DNA from: Flaccisagitta enflata
Taxonomy: Eukaryota > Chaetognatha > Sagittoidea > Aphragmophora
Reading direction: 5' to 3'
Length of the DNA: 64,000 nt
Assembly: GCA_965153355.1 (NCBI GenBank)
Contig: OZ231127.1
Coordinates: forward strand, 100,750,001-100,814,000
Shown one piece after another: positions 55,108 to 64,000 of this stretch. A program made the position numbers and the translations under genes. The notes beneath the pieces are model-generated. The model searched no databases. It was not told where the DNA came from and saw only the letters and a list, made by a program, of their open reading frames with translations. Within the stretch, counting starts at the first letter, position 1. Every line of letters begins with the position of its first letter.

Positions 55108-56307
55108 TCATAAACAGTTTGTCTTTTTTGAAGTGACAGCGAGAACAGTTAAAGTGTCATTATTCATTAGAAATTTCCTAATAACTGCCTTCGTCACTTT
55201 TGACTCAGGCAAATTATGTGAATTAATGATGTGCAGGTAAAAGAGATTTGCATTTGGAAAAATTTGTCTGCATTTTCTACATTCTATCTCATTTTCACTT
55301 ACTTGCAAAAGGTGATCTCTCATGTGATTTTTCAGATTGTCAAACCTAACCAAATCACTACAGTAACTGCACATGATAAATTCATTTGCATGATTTTTGA
55401 AAATATGGCCTATGAGATGTAACAGGTCATTTGTATTCTCTGAGCAATAGATGCAACTGTAATCGCCGCATGGTAATTGGGTGAAAAAATATTTCATTTT
55501 GATGCACCTATTATTCTGCAGATGCGACTTGAGGTTAAGGACAGAAATACGTTGACAGCAGGACAGGCAGGCAAGACAGACATTCTTTAATAAGACATTG
55601 GGGTACTCCCCCTCCAGGCTAAAAGCATAAGTAGCTGACTTACGCTGAATAGTGACTTTTTCCCTCGGTTTATCTGTATGCGACTTTGAATTCTGCGGAA
55701 CAAGCTTTTGCGCCTTAACCAAGCGGGATACCGCCGTTGTCGATTCATTGCTTCGTTTCAAGGATTTGGAATTGCCTTTCGATTGCTTCACATAGTCAAT
55801 TCCTTCATCCAGAGAATTTTTACAGGGGCTAATGTCTTCAACAATGGGAGTGTAAGTGGGAACAGAGCCAGAGTTAGGCAAAGAGACAGAGCTAGGGCCA
55901 GCAACATTTTGTGTAGTAGAAGGAAAACCATTTGTTTTTGGCTCACAGTGGGAAACAGAGGATGGAACTTGGGCAGGATTAGAGTCAAAGGCAGGGATCT
56001 GTTTGGCAGCCATCATCTCGAAATCTTGATCATTGTCAAAGTCGTCCCCAAATTCGTCTTCAGGACGCGCAACACCATCTGCAGACTCAGTAGGGATGTT
56101 GGAATGTGTGGTCGATTTCATCGATGATTCATTTCCGGCGGCATGTATATTTTGATCCCTCTCATTCTCATGTAATCCTTGAGCTTGAAAACCATTACTC
56201 GAATTGGGATTGCAATCTTTAGTCGACGCTATGGGATGGGATACCGGATTGGATCTTTCCACATCAGCTGCTGCTTGAATGACATCTCGCTCGACATTAT
56301 CTTCCAT
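55108..56307 (-). CDS. C2H2-type zinc-finger protein, 399 aa
   Basis: ATG 56307. Residues 1-240 are disordered, Ser/Asn/Pro-rich with an acidic patch. The C-terminal third has four Cys/His units: around C247/C250, C285/C288 with H301/H306, C313/C316 with H328/H332, and C343/C346 with H359/H364. Spacing is close to C-x2-C-x11-12-H-x4-5-H, so DNA or RNA binding is likely, but the fingers are divergent and lack TGEKP linkers. Single exon. Same strand as its neighbours. It overlaps the 3' end of the upstream coiled-coil gene in another frame. Confidence 0.55.
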   Translation of the reverse strand: MEDNVERDVIQAAADVERSNPVSHPIASTKDCNPNSSNGFQAQGLHENERDQNIHAAGNESSMKSTTHSNIPTESADGVARPEDEFGDDFDNDQDFEMMAAKQIPAFDSNPAQVPSSVSHCEPKTNGFPSTTQNVAGPSSVSLPNSGSVPTYTPIVEDISPCKNSLDEGIDYVKQSKGNSKSLKRSNESTTAVSRLVKAQKLVPQNSKSHTDKPREKVTIQRKSATYAFSLEGEYPNVLLKNVCLACLSCCQRISVLNLKSHLQNNRCIKMKYFFTQLPCGDYSCIYCSENTNDLLHLIGHIFKNHANEFIMCSYCSDLVRFDNLKNHMRDHLLQVSENEIECRKCRQIFPNANLFYLHIINSHNLPESKVTKAVIRKFLMNNDTLTVLAVTSKKTNCL

Positions 56308-57408
56308 ATTTTGTGTGAATATTTCAAAAGACTCTTTTGCGTGACCATCATGAACGGGTGACCATCAGGAACGGGTGAGGCCGGATTAGATTGCCTGTGC
56401 GGGGATGAAGATGAACCATTCTCCATCTCTTTTTCGAATTCATGGTACGTGATAGGTGGCGGGGGTGATTTTGGTGGGGGGGGTGTGTCTGGTGGGGGGG
56501 TGTGTCTCGTGGGGGGGGGGTGATTGAGGTGTGGGTGGGTCCCTTGAGTCATCAATGATGTCCTCAGATTCATTTTGAATGGTCTCAGTTTCAAGAGTGT
56601 GCAAAGGGACGTTTTCAACGTTAGTGGATGATGGAATAGCATTAGGGGTGATATCGACTTTTTCTTTCTCTGAAGGTAAATTTGTCTGGGTCCATAAACA
56701 AATCAGTTTTTGGCGTACTTGAGCCAATTCGTCGAAAAGTTCGGTTTGTCTGTTAGTCAGGGTGATTTGTTCCCTCTTAATTGTTTCCAAACTTTCCATT
56801 TTGTAAGAATTCAAATAGTTGATGCTATGAATAAGATCGTCCGTCTGATTCTTACATCCTAACTCATATGCGAGCTTTTTTATGTTGTTTTTGAGGGATT
56901 CTGACTTTTCTATGCTTTCAGCATAGTTATCATTGCGATTGGTGCTCCATTTTGTCCTCTTATCCTCCCACGCGACCGATTCCTCTTTCAAAGAGTCAAT
57001 CACTTTCTTTTTTTCTTCCTTTTGAAGCTTAAGGTTTTCAAACTTTTGTTTGTGGGACTCGAGTATTTTTCTTTCAATATTTATTTCTCTTTGAATTTCT
57101 GACATTTCTTCTTCTTCCTTTTCTATTTCTTCATTTTTTTCTTTCAATTTTTTTTCAATCATGTGTTTCTTGGTTTCTTCTTTTTCTTTTTCTTCATTGA
57201 TTTTTTCATAAGAGTTAACCAAAGTCGCTGCCTGACTCTGATGGTCGATTTTTGTTTTGATCGTGTCACGTATACTTTTGTAATACTTTTGATTGTCACA
57301 TATCTGACGCTGCATCTCGGCCATTTTGGTTTCCAAAGCAGTTATTTCTTTTGTTTCCGGAGTTTCAGTGAACAAAACGTGGTCATGATTGCTATTGAAT
57401 GTGGCCAT
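56229..57408 (-). CDS. Long coiled-coil protein, frame change in G-rich tract
   Basis: ATG 57408 (MATFNS; upstream in-frame codons follow a possible acceptor TTTATTTGCAG). Residues ~20-230 are a continuous charged coiled coil (EKEEEEMSEIQREINIERK). A Pro/His/Thr-rich stretch from G/C-runs at 56460-56520 follows. The frame ends at 56440, while another frame continues (HEFEKEMENGSSSS...) to 56229. A slip in one of the G runs of 7-9 bases probably joins them. No family named. Confidence 0.5.
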
Positions 57409-57504
57409 ATTGGCTAGATACAGTGCTACCGCAAAAATGCGGCAGCGAATGCTGCAAATAAACATTTTCAAGTATCAGAGAGATAAGAGATTTTACATGT
57501 GCCA

Positions 57505-58263
57505 CTACAGATCAATTTTTCTGATCTTCTTCGCATTTATATACTCTTTGAGAATGACATGGTTTTTGATAAATTCCTTTAAACCTTTGACCATTATGTC
57601 TCTGCCGAAAACTTGTAAAAATTCTTCTTGATATCCTGTGTATAAGATTTTTAGTGAATATTTATCAAGAAGAATCTTTACTTGAACTCTAGTTAATGAA
57701 CCAAGATAAATTTTTCCTTTTTCATCTTTTTTCACTGTATAGTTATGACAACAGAGGTATAACAGAGGAAAAATCCAACTTGATATGAAAATATTTTCTC
57801 TTTTTAAATTATACTGAATGAGAGTGTCATCTGGCAAAATATTATCAAAATTTGAATTTGCTTCAAGCTCGGTAGCATCAAATATAAATAATGGTATATA
57901 ATACCACGATAAAAAGGAAGTTGTAAAGATCTTTTTTTCTTCATCTAATTGGCCAACGAAAGTTATGAGATTATGGAACTTATAATCTATGAGGCATCGA
58001 TAGAAAGATCTATCACTTAGGCCAGGGATATCATCAAATAGCATTTTTAAAAATGTTTTAGTACAAAATCCCTTAGAAAACATATCCATAAATAAGGTAA
58101 AGCTTTCATCACTAGCAATATCATTCATTTTTTTAAAAAGTCTTTCCACCTTATTTTTATCTTTTAATAAATCTAAACATATTCTTGTCAAACTAGGAGC
58201 CAAGGTCTCAACTATCATCAATATCTCATAATACATCTTTAATTTTTGGATTTTAGTAATCAT
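57505..58263 (-). CDS. AT-rich orphan gene, 252 aa
   Basis: ATG 58263, stop 57505, single exon with no repeats. The product is helical with Leu/Ile/Phe/Lys throughout, and one hydrophobic stretch (ISSWIFPLLYLCCH) that is too short and mixed to call a membrane helix. Base composition is clearly more AT-rich than the neighbouring genes. Not recognised. Confidence 0.5.
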   Translation of the reverse strand: MITKIQKLKMYYEILMIVETLAPSLTRICLDLLKDKNKVERLFKKMNDIASDESFTLFMDMFSKGFCTKTFLKMLFDDIPGLSDRSFYRCLIDYKFHNLITFVGQLDEEKKIFTTSFLSWYYIPLFIFDATELEANSNFDNILPDDTLIQYNLKRENIFISSWIFPLLYLCCHNYTVKKDEKGKIYLGSLTRVQVKILLDKYSLKILYTGYQEEFLQVFGRDIMVKGLKEFIKNHVILKEYINAKKIRKIDL

Positions 58264-59044
58264 TTTTTTTATTACACGATGAGATCGGCCTCGATAATAG
58301 CTTTCTATAGATACCTCGCTTTAAAAGATAGGCTCAATATTATAGGAGATATAAAGTTTTTAGAATTGGTGCCACAGATGGCACCAGAAGGAAAGAGACC
58401 GGAAGTGCTCGACTCGGAATAATCTCTCTTTTTCTCCTTCTCGAGGTCAAATGGAGATCGGAGGAAAAGGAGGACTCTCGTTTTCGGTTGCGCGCGGAAA
58501 AAAATCCTCAGAGAGAGAGAGAGAGATTTGAAGATTCTCCGATCGTCGAAAAAAGAAGACACAGTTTTGCAACGAGGGTTCAAAACTAATCCAATGATCT
58601 TTTTTTTGCTTTCTTTTTTTTCACTTTTCACTTGATTTTCGATTATAGTGAAGCGGTTTAGGCGATTTTTAATCCATTTTGAGGCGATTTTTTAGGTAAT
58701 TTCAAGATGTTAATCCAAAGGGTTTTTTTTTACATTGAAAGATCAAAATTCGATTTTACTTTTATTATTTGGTATTCAACTTATATCCAGTTGGTTTTTA
58801 TTTCGATTTTCATGAAAGTAATCCGGTAATCCAGTGCGTTTTTTTTCTCGATTTTTATAAAGTAATCCGGTATTTAAATCCAGTGTGGTTTTTTGATAAA
58901 CGATAATCCGATTTCACAAGGAGGTATATTTGTGCGCAAGTTTTTCTCTGTTTGAAATGAAATTTCAAATCGAATAAGATCAAAAATGAAATTTCTTTTG
59001 AAATTGCTCTTCTTTTCTCCTTGTATTTCTTCTTCTTCTTCTTC

Positions 59045-59144
<100 letters not shown>

Positions 59145-59280
59145 TTGCAACGTCAAAAATTTCATCAGTGACCTTTACCCCTCCACCCATTTCAATTCTT
59201 GTGATATCCCTCTCTTTTTTTGAAAACTTTTGATTAAACATAACGGTAAATTTGCCCTAATTATTTCAATATCTTGGTTC

Positions 59281-59295
59281 TTTCTTTCTCTCGGT

Positions 59296-59326
<31 letters not shown>

Positions 59327-59403
59327 CTCGATTCTTTTTTTCTTTCTTTCTCTCGGTTTTTTCTTTCTCTCAATTCTTTCTTTCTTTCTCTCTCTCGGTT
59401 TTT

Positions 59404-59459
<56 letters not shown>

Positions 59460-59487
59460 TTTAACAACAACAACAACAACCTTCTTG

Positions 59488-59585
<98 letters not shown>

Positions 59586-59629
59586 CTCGGTTCTTTCTTT
59601 CTCTCTGTTCTTTCTTTCTTTCTCTCTGT

Positions 59630-59671
<42 letters not shown>

Positions 59672-59726
59672 TTTCTTTCTTTCTTTCTTTCTTTCCTTCT
59701 TTCTTTCTTTCCTTCTTTCTTTCTTG
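59281..59726. repeat. (CTTT)n microsatellite, ~445 bp
   Basis: CTTT tetranucleotides with CTCTCGGTT interruptions and a 17-base (ACA)n island at 59463-59480. Confidence 0.98.
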
Positions 59727-59985
59727 CAACTGAATATCTCTGCCTTCCCGTCCTTTTCTCCATCGACCCAATTTTTTATCGTGTTTCAATCCCTCAACTC
59801 GAGTCCTTGAAGATTTCTCAACGATTCTCCGTTTCAAAAGGTTGAGGGGGGTTCGAATGAATGGGGGAGTGAATGTGAGGGGTGAGGGGTGAGGGGTGAG
59901 TGAATCAACCCATCTCTAAGAAATACATTTTTAAAAACCGGATTTTTCGTGGCGAGATTAAGTGCACTTTTTGAGTGTTTGTTTA

Positions 59986-60099
59986 ACCAATGAGGACTGT
60001 TCATTTCAACCAATGAGGTCTCGTTATTTAGAAATATTTGACCAATGAGAACGTTTTCACTTAAAATAACCGCGTTCAATCCACTTTGGGGGTATAAAA
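59986..60099 (+). promoter_or_regulatory. Core promoter: three CCAAT boxes and a TATA box
   Basis: ACCAATGAG occurs at 59986-59994, 60009-60017 and 60041-60049, and TATAAAA at 60093-60099. The ATG of the next gene is at 60149, about 50 bases downstream, so the start of transcription would be near 60125. A textbook arrangement for an RNA polymerase II gene. Confidence 0.8.
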
Positions 60100-60148
60100 G
60101 TGAGAGCAGTTCAAGGATGGTTTATTCTGGGTTCAATTATTTTTCAAA

Positions 60149-60700
60149 ATGCTGTTCCCACGCTCTCTCATCTTGGCTTCCCTCATCGTCGCTTCCAATC
60201 TCCAGAGAGTTCCAAGTCCAAAGGAATTGGAAGAATCTGGATTGGACCCCGATGCATTTGACCGTGACGTACCAACGGACATACCTACGGACATACCAAC
60301 AACGACGACCTCGACAACAACTACTTCCATGACAACGACTTTGACAACGACGACTCTCACTGCCAACAAAACGACGACGAACAAATTCATCAAGAGGGTC
60401 GCCCAAGCCATCAAAGAAGAAATCGTCGATGAATGGACTCCCGGCGAAATTAGTGGATTGGCGTCCGGCGTCGTTTCTATCGTCGCCTTTCTGATATGGT
60501 TGACATATACCATCGTCACCTATGTCAGAAATGAAGAAGACGTCACATTCTGTGGTCTCATGGGTCATCTCTTAGGCCTTGCCTTTGAGCATTTCACCCG
60601 AGTTAGGCCACAGGATATCAACCAAGCAAGACTCGGCCGGGCAGTCCTTGACAACGACGCCAACGAAGCCCGCGTCCGTCGGCCCATCGAAGAAGCTTGA
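60149..60700 (+). CDS. Signal-peptide, Thr-rich single-pass membrane protein, 183 aa
   Basis: ATG 60149 to TGA 60698. Signal peptide at residues 1-16 (LFPRSLILASLIVAS), acidic/Pro part, Thr-rich stalk (residues ~52-75, with TTTTSTTTTS, likely O-glycosylated), then an amphipathic part, a transmembrane helix (GVVSIVAFLIWLTYTIVTYV) and a cytoplasmic tail of ~60 residues rich in Arg/Asp/Ala. Single exon with a strong promoter. AATAAA follows near 60930. Family not recognised; mucin-like surface protein by architecture. Confidence 0.7.
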   Translation: MLFPRSLILASLIVASNLQRVPSPKELEESGLDPDAFDRDVPTDIPTDIPTTTTSTTTTSMTTTLTTTTLTANKTTTNKFIKRVAQAIKEEIVDEWTPGEISGLASGVVSIVAFLIWLTYTIVTYVRNEEDVTFCGLMGHLLGLAFEHFTRVRPQDINQARLGRAVLDNDANEARVRRPIEEA

Positions 60701-61288
60701 CGGCGCGGCGAAGAAGAGGTGACTCCTCTCTAAATAGTCCTCACCCAAAGAGTTTTTTTAAAAACTGTCTCCACACCTAACCTACACGTAACTCGTGGGT
60801 AGGGTGTGGTTTCAATATTCTAAAAAGAATATCTGGTATAGTGTTTTATAGGGACCTAATAGGTCCAAATAGGTTGGTATATGTACGCGACTTTGTGTCT
60901 TTAAGTCCGTGCACAATTGTTCACGCGCCAAATAAATTTAAAAAAAAAACAGTCCTTGAAACAGATAAGAGATTCTTGGCGCTGTTTTATCGAGCCGAAA
61001 ACTCAAGGGCCATAAACATATAAGGAGGGAGAAAGAGAAACACGTTGACAGCCATCGTAACGAACGAAAATTTTTCAAAAAGAGGGAGGGAAAGAGGGAA
61101 GGATGGGGCGAAGGGCGAAATTAAAAGCCGGAAAGTTAGGACGAAGACATCGAAGAGGGAGAGAAAGAGCGAAAAAAAGCAACTAATTAGAGCGAGACAG
61201 AGCAAAAAAGAACGAGAAAGAGCGAGAAAGAGCGAGAAAGAGCGAGAAAGAGTGAGAAAGAGTGAGACAGAGCGAGAAAGAGAGAGAC

Positions 61289-61341
<53 letters not shown>

Positions 61342-62901
61342 ACTTTTGAATCGGCATAAATGAACTCTCGGAAGCAAAGTGTTTTGAACTCTGGTACATT
61401 GAAATTTAGAGACAAAGAGAGAGACATATAGAGAAAAAGAGAAAAAGAGAGAGACGAACTAAACATAGAGAGACAGAGATATTTATATATTTGTTAAAGG
61501 AAAATTGAAAAACAAATGGAGGGAGAGACCTTATCTCAACTTTGCCGGTCTTTCGCGTGACTAAAATTGAGAGGAAAAGGTAATGACATAAGAATAGAGA
61601 GTCGGCTTAAAAACTAATGTCTCTCTCTTTTCATCCAAAAATTGTTTGCACTTACGTATCAACAAGGCAGACACTCAACTACATAAGTCGAGTGCGGGTG
61701 GGCAAGGGCAGTGTTTGGAGTCACTAAACCATCTTGGTAGGACTAATAATATCAAAGATATATGAAATTTTAAAAAAATTGGGTGTGATTAATCAACCAA
61801 CGACCGACCGACCGACCGACCAACGGACAAAGCGGGTTGTAGAGTCGCGTGCATTTGACTAAAAATCTGATAAGACAATTTTATCGCTCCTCATTATGAG
61901 GAGGAAACGCTTTTAGGAGCAAACTGATTTTCACCAAAAATGACTTAATCTACATATAGCGGTTTTACTATTACTAATACTAATACTAATTAATGTAAAA
62001 TTTTTTTGTGTATTATCACTAAAGACCCTTTTGAATATTCTTTTTACACATTCATGCGCATTATTCCGTTCATGATGACTAATATTCAGAAATTTTTTTA
62101 CCAAATAAAAATGGTTACTTTTTTTTTTCAAATAATATCACTGTAGGCTATAGTTTCTATTAATGTTTAAGCTAACTATCGCAGCCCTGTATTGGATCTG
62201 TAAACCTACTTTACGTAGTAATATTTTACCGGACATATGGAGAACCTACGGGTTTTCGCTAACATAGGTCCCGACTATATCCAGTAATATATGTACTATG
62301 CAATGATTACAGAAAGAATGCAGAGATGCGAACTCATGAGTTAATAATCTCAAAATCAAAATTAGTGCGAACATGCCATGCCACCCAGTATCCATGTTTT
62401 CATCGACTAACAAAATTGTTTAGACAATAATGAGTCACGTGCCCACTTCCCAGCCCCATTCCCCCTTATCCTCCCCCCCTCTCCCTATCCCAGACGGTAT
62501 GATTCACGAGTTGAGTTTTATCAGGAAGCCCTTTTCCCCACGCGACTGTAAGCAGGAAATATCGGTCTGTCAGTCTGTCTACTTGTCTTGCTAGTTTTTT
62601 TCACATGTATATATTTGCATGTATTTCTAACTATCTATCTGTTTGTCTGTCACAACCTGTATGTCACGCTGTCACATACATGTATAGTATGTATAAATGT
62701 GACCATTTACAACTGACCATTTACAATCCATCCCTACATCATATGTCTGCCCACCACTTTTTACACATACTGTCACCCGGGGTGACTCATTTTGAATTTG
62801 AAACAACACCACTCGAATGTGAGAACTCAGCATCTGTTGGGGAAATATTCTATTGAAAACTCGAACGTATCCCCTCTTGATCATTCCATGAAAATTTAAT
62901 C
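60701..62901. other. Intergenic with (GA)n and a palindrome-family end
   Basis: No supported gene. GAGCGAGAAAGAGCGAG repeats grade into (GA)n (61195-61340). 61790-61866 has GACCGACC repeats followed by AGAGTCGCGTGCATTTGACTAAAAA, a right-end form of the AGTCGCG family with a mutated inner half. 62540-62600 has a GCGACTGTAAG...TCTGTCAGTCTGTC piece that may be another degraded end. Confidence 0.65.
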
Positions 62902-63568
62902 ATGGAATTTCTCAAGTCTCTCTCGTTTTTTCTCTTTATTTTGAGTGTGGCATCAGCACAGTATATCGACTGTGACAATATGCCACAATTGTGTGAAACT
63001 GAACAGCCTGAGACGCAACCGCCAATTCCACCGGAAACAAGACCACCAAAGACTGAAGCGACACCAACGGACAGTCTTAAAAGCTCAACTATGGGAAACA
63101 AAATGACATCGACAACGACAAAACAACAACCTCACGAATCAACGACAACGAAAACAACAGAAAACAGAGAAACAACAATGAAAGAAACAGAAGCAACCAT
63201 GAAAGAAACAGAAACAACCAAAAAAAACATCAAAAAAACAACGACGCAACAGTACAGAAGCCAAATCGACCCAGGGGACAAACGATATCACAACGGATAA
63301 AGGAGTGAATGAAACATTTTCAACCGAGACAACAAAAAAAACAACAGAAGAAACAAGCACAAAACAACCGGCAAAGGCGAGTGAAAAAGCTGACTTTTTT
63401 ATAAAGGAACTGCTTCAACTTAACGCCGTCCCTGACCTATTGATCGCCATCCTGTTCTTCTCCTCTATCTCTACGATATTGATTTTCTACCTCCTTTTTA
63501 AAAAAGTGCTGAAAAAGAGAAATCCATCTACATCGTCGTCTTCCACGAGAGGTACACTTATTCAATAA
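62902..63568 (+). CDS. Signal-peptide, Thr/Lys-rich single-pass membrane protein, one frame change
   Basis: ATG 62902. Signal peptide (LSFFLFILSVASA, residues 7-19), a short Cys pair, then a Thr/Glu/Lys/Pro-rich stalk. The first frame ends at 63300. A one-base shift among the A-runs at 63215-63240 leads to the frame that continues the Thr-rich stalk, a transmembrane helix (LLIAILFFSSISTILIFYLL) and a basic tail ending at TAA 63566, which overlaps an AATAAA at 63564-63569. Same architecture as the gene at 60149. Mucin-like type I membrane protein by features; function unknown. Confidence 0.6.
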
Positions 63569-63718
63569 AAACCGTTGTTCTTTTTTTTTTCATTTCCATT
63601 CACATTCGCCCTCTACCAAAATTTTTTGAAAACGAAATCTTGGCAAAGATATAGAGAAAAGGCTTTATCCTCATTCAATTACACGATGTATAAAACATGA
63701 GATTACCATAACTTATGG

Positions 63719-64000
63719 TCGGTCAGTCGGTCGGTCGGTCGGTTAGTCGGTCGGTGGGTCGGTCTGTCCGTCAGTTGGCTGGTATATAAGCTGGTCTATA
63801 AGCTGGTCTATAAGCCGGGTTGTCATTAAGTAGGTGAGTTGTTCTTTCACTCTATTTTGATTATATCTTCATTCTATCTCCTTTTTAGTCGCGGACTAGC
63901 GACTCTATAAGAGGCTTTGTCCGTCCGTCCGTCGGTTGGTTGGTTGGTCGGTTGGTTGATTGGTTGGTTGGTCGGTGCGTCACGCTCGAGTTGAAAAGTG
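63719..64000. repeat. GGTC repeats and a left end of the AGTCGCG family
   Basis: 63719-63775 GGTCGGTC/GGTCAGTC units, then TATAAGCTGGTC x3 (63784-63815). 63881-63905 reads TTTTTAGTCGCGGACTAGCGACT followed by CTATAAGAGGC and GTCCGTCC and TTGGTTGG repeats, matching 49558 closely and running off the window. Confidence 0.75.

Noticed and set aside
59230-59837. Phe/Leu/Ser- or Lys/Glu/Arg-repeat frames over (CTTT)n
   Set aside because: Tetranucleotide repeat artefact on both strands.

Overview
The window looks like repeat-rich, intron-containing nuclear DNA of an invertebrate animal. Evidence: GT-AG introns that keep reading phase, TATA/CCAAT promoters, long (GA)n, (CT)n and (CTTT)n microsatellites, several MITE and foldback families, and two Ty3/gypsy-like LTR-type retroelements. 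I see no bacterial operons, rRNA, tRNA or CRISPR array. The host phylum cannot be fixed from sequence alone.

Region 1 (1-18.6 kb, + strand) is one very large, decayed retroelement entered from its left side. A coiled-coil/low-complexity reading frame runs from before base 1 to about 6.6 kb. A 417-bp AT-rich spacer follows, then a second reading frame from ATG 6979 to 18491. That second frame holds a CxxC protein, coiled coils, an RS/Lys-rich tail, a Gag capsid-like domain, a Cys/His nucleocapsid, aspartic protease (DTGAD), reverse transcriptase (FVDD), RNase H and a D,D35E integrase. About 13 in-frame stops and several frame changes interrupt it, and a 620-bp foldback element splits the protease-RT linker. 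No LTR can be seen.

Region 2 (18.6-25.2 kb) holds small genes for single-pass membrane proteins on both strands, two with clean introns. It also has minisatellites, a duplicate gag fragment of the second retroelement, and an env-like glycoprotein reading frame (-).

Region 3 (25.2-32.2 kb, - strand) is a second, decayed Ty3/gypsy-like element (gag with zinc knuckles, protease, RT, RNase H, integrase). A 452-bp element with palindromic ends interrupts its gag.

Region 4 (33.9-37.9 kb) has three compact small + strand genes, the last a 55-aa Arg/Lys-rich protein. They converge on a split, divergent protein-primed-type family B DNA polymerase (-) of the Polinton/adintovirus kind.

Region 5 (38-47 kb) is a non-coding mosaic of tandem repeats, long foldback elements, a hAT-type MITE and another MITE family.

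Region 6 (47.3-58.3 kb, - strand) is a run of same-strand orphan genes (coiled coil, acidic repeat protein, C2H2 zinc-finger protein, spliced proteins) whose introns and gaps carry (GA)n/(GACA)n tracts.

Region 7 (58.3-64 kb) carries microsatellites and two + strand genes for signal-peptide, Thr-rich, single-pass membrane proteins. One has a textbook TATA plus triple-CCAAT promoter.

The most interesting candidates are the giant retroelement with its roughly 11 kb of extra coding sequence before the capsid, and the polymerase/basic-protein/orphan-gene neighbourhoods, which may be remains of an endogenous DNA virus.
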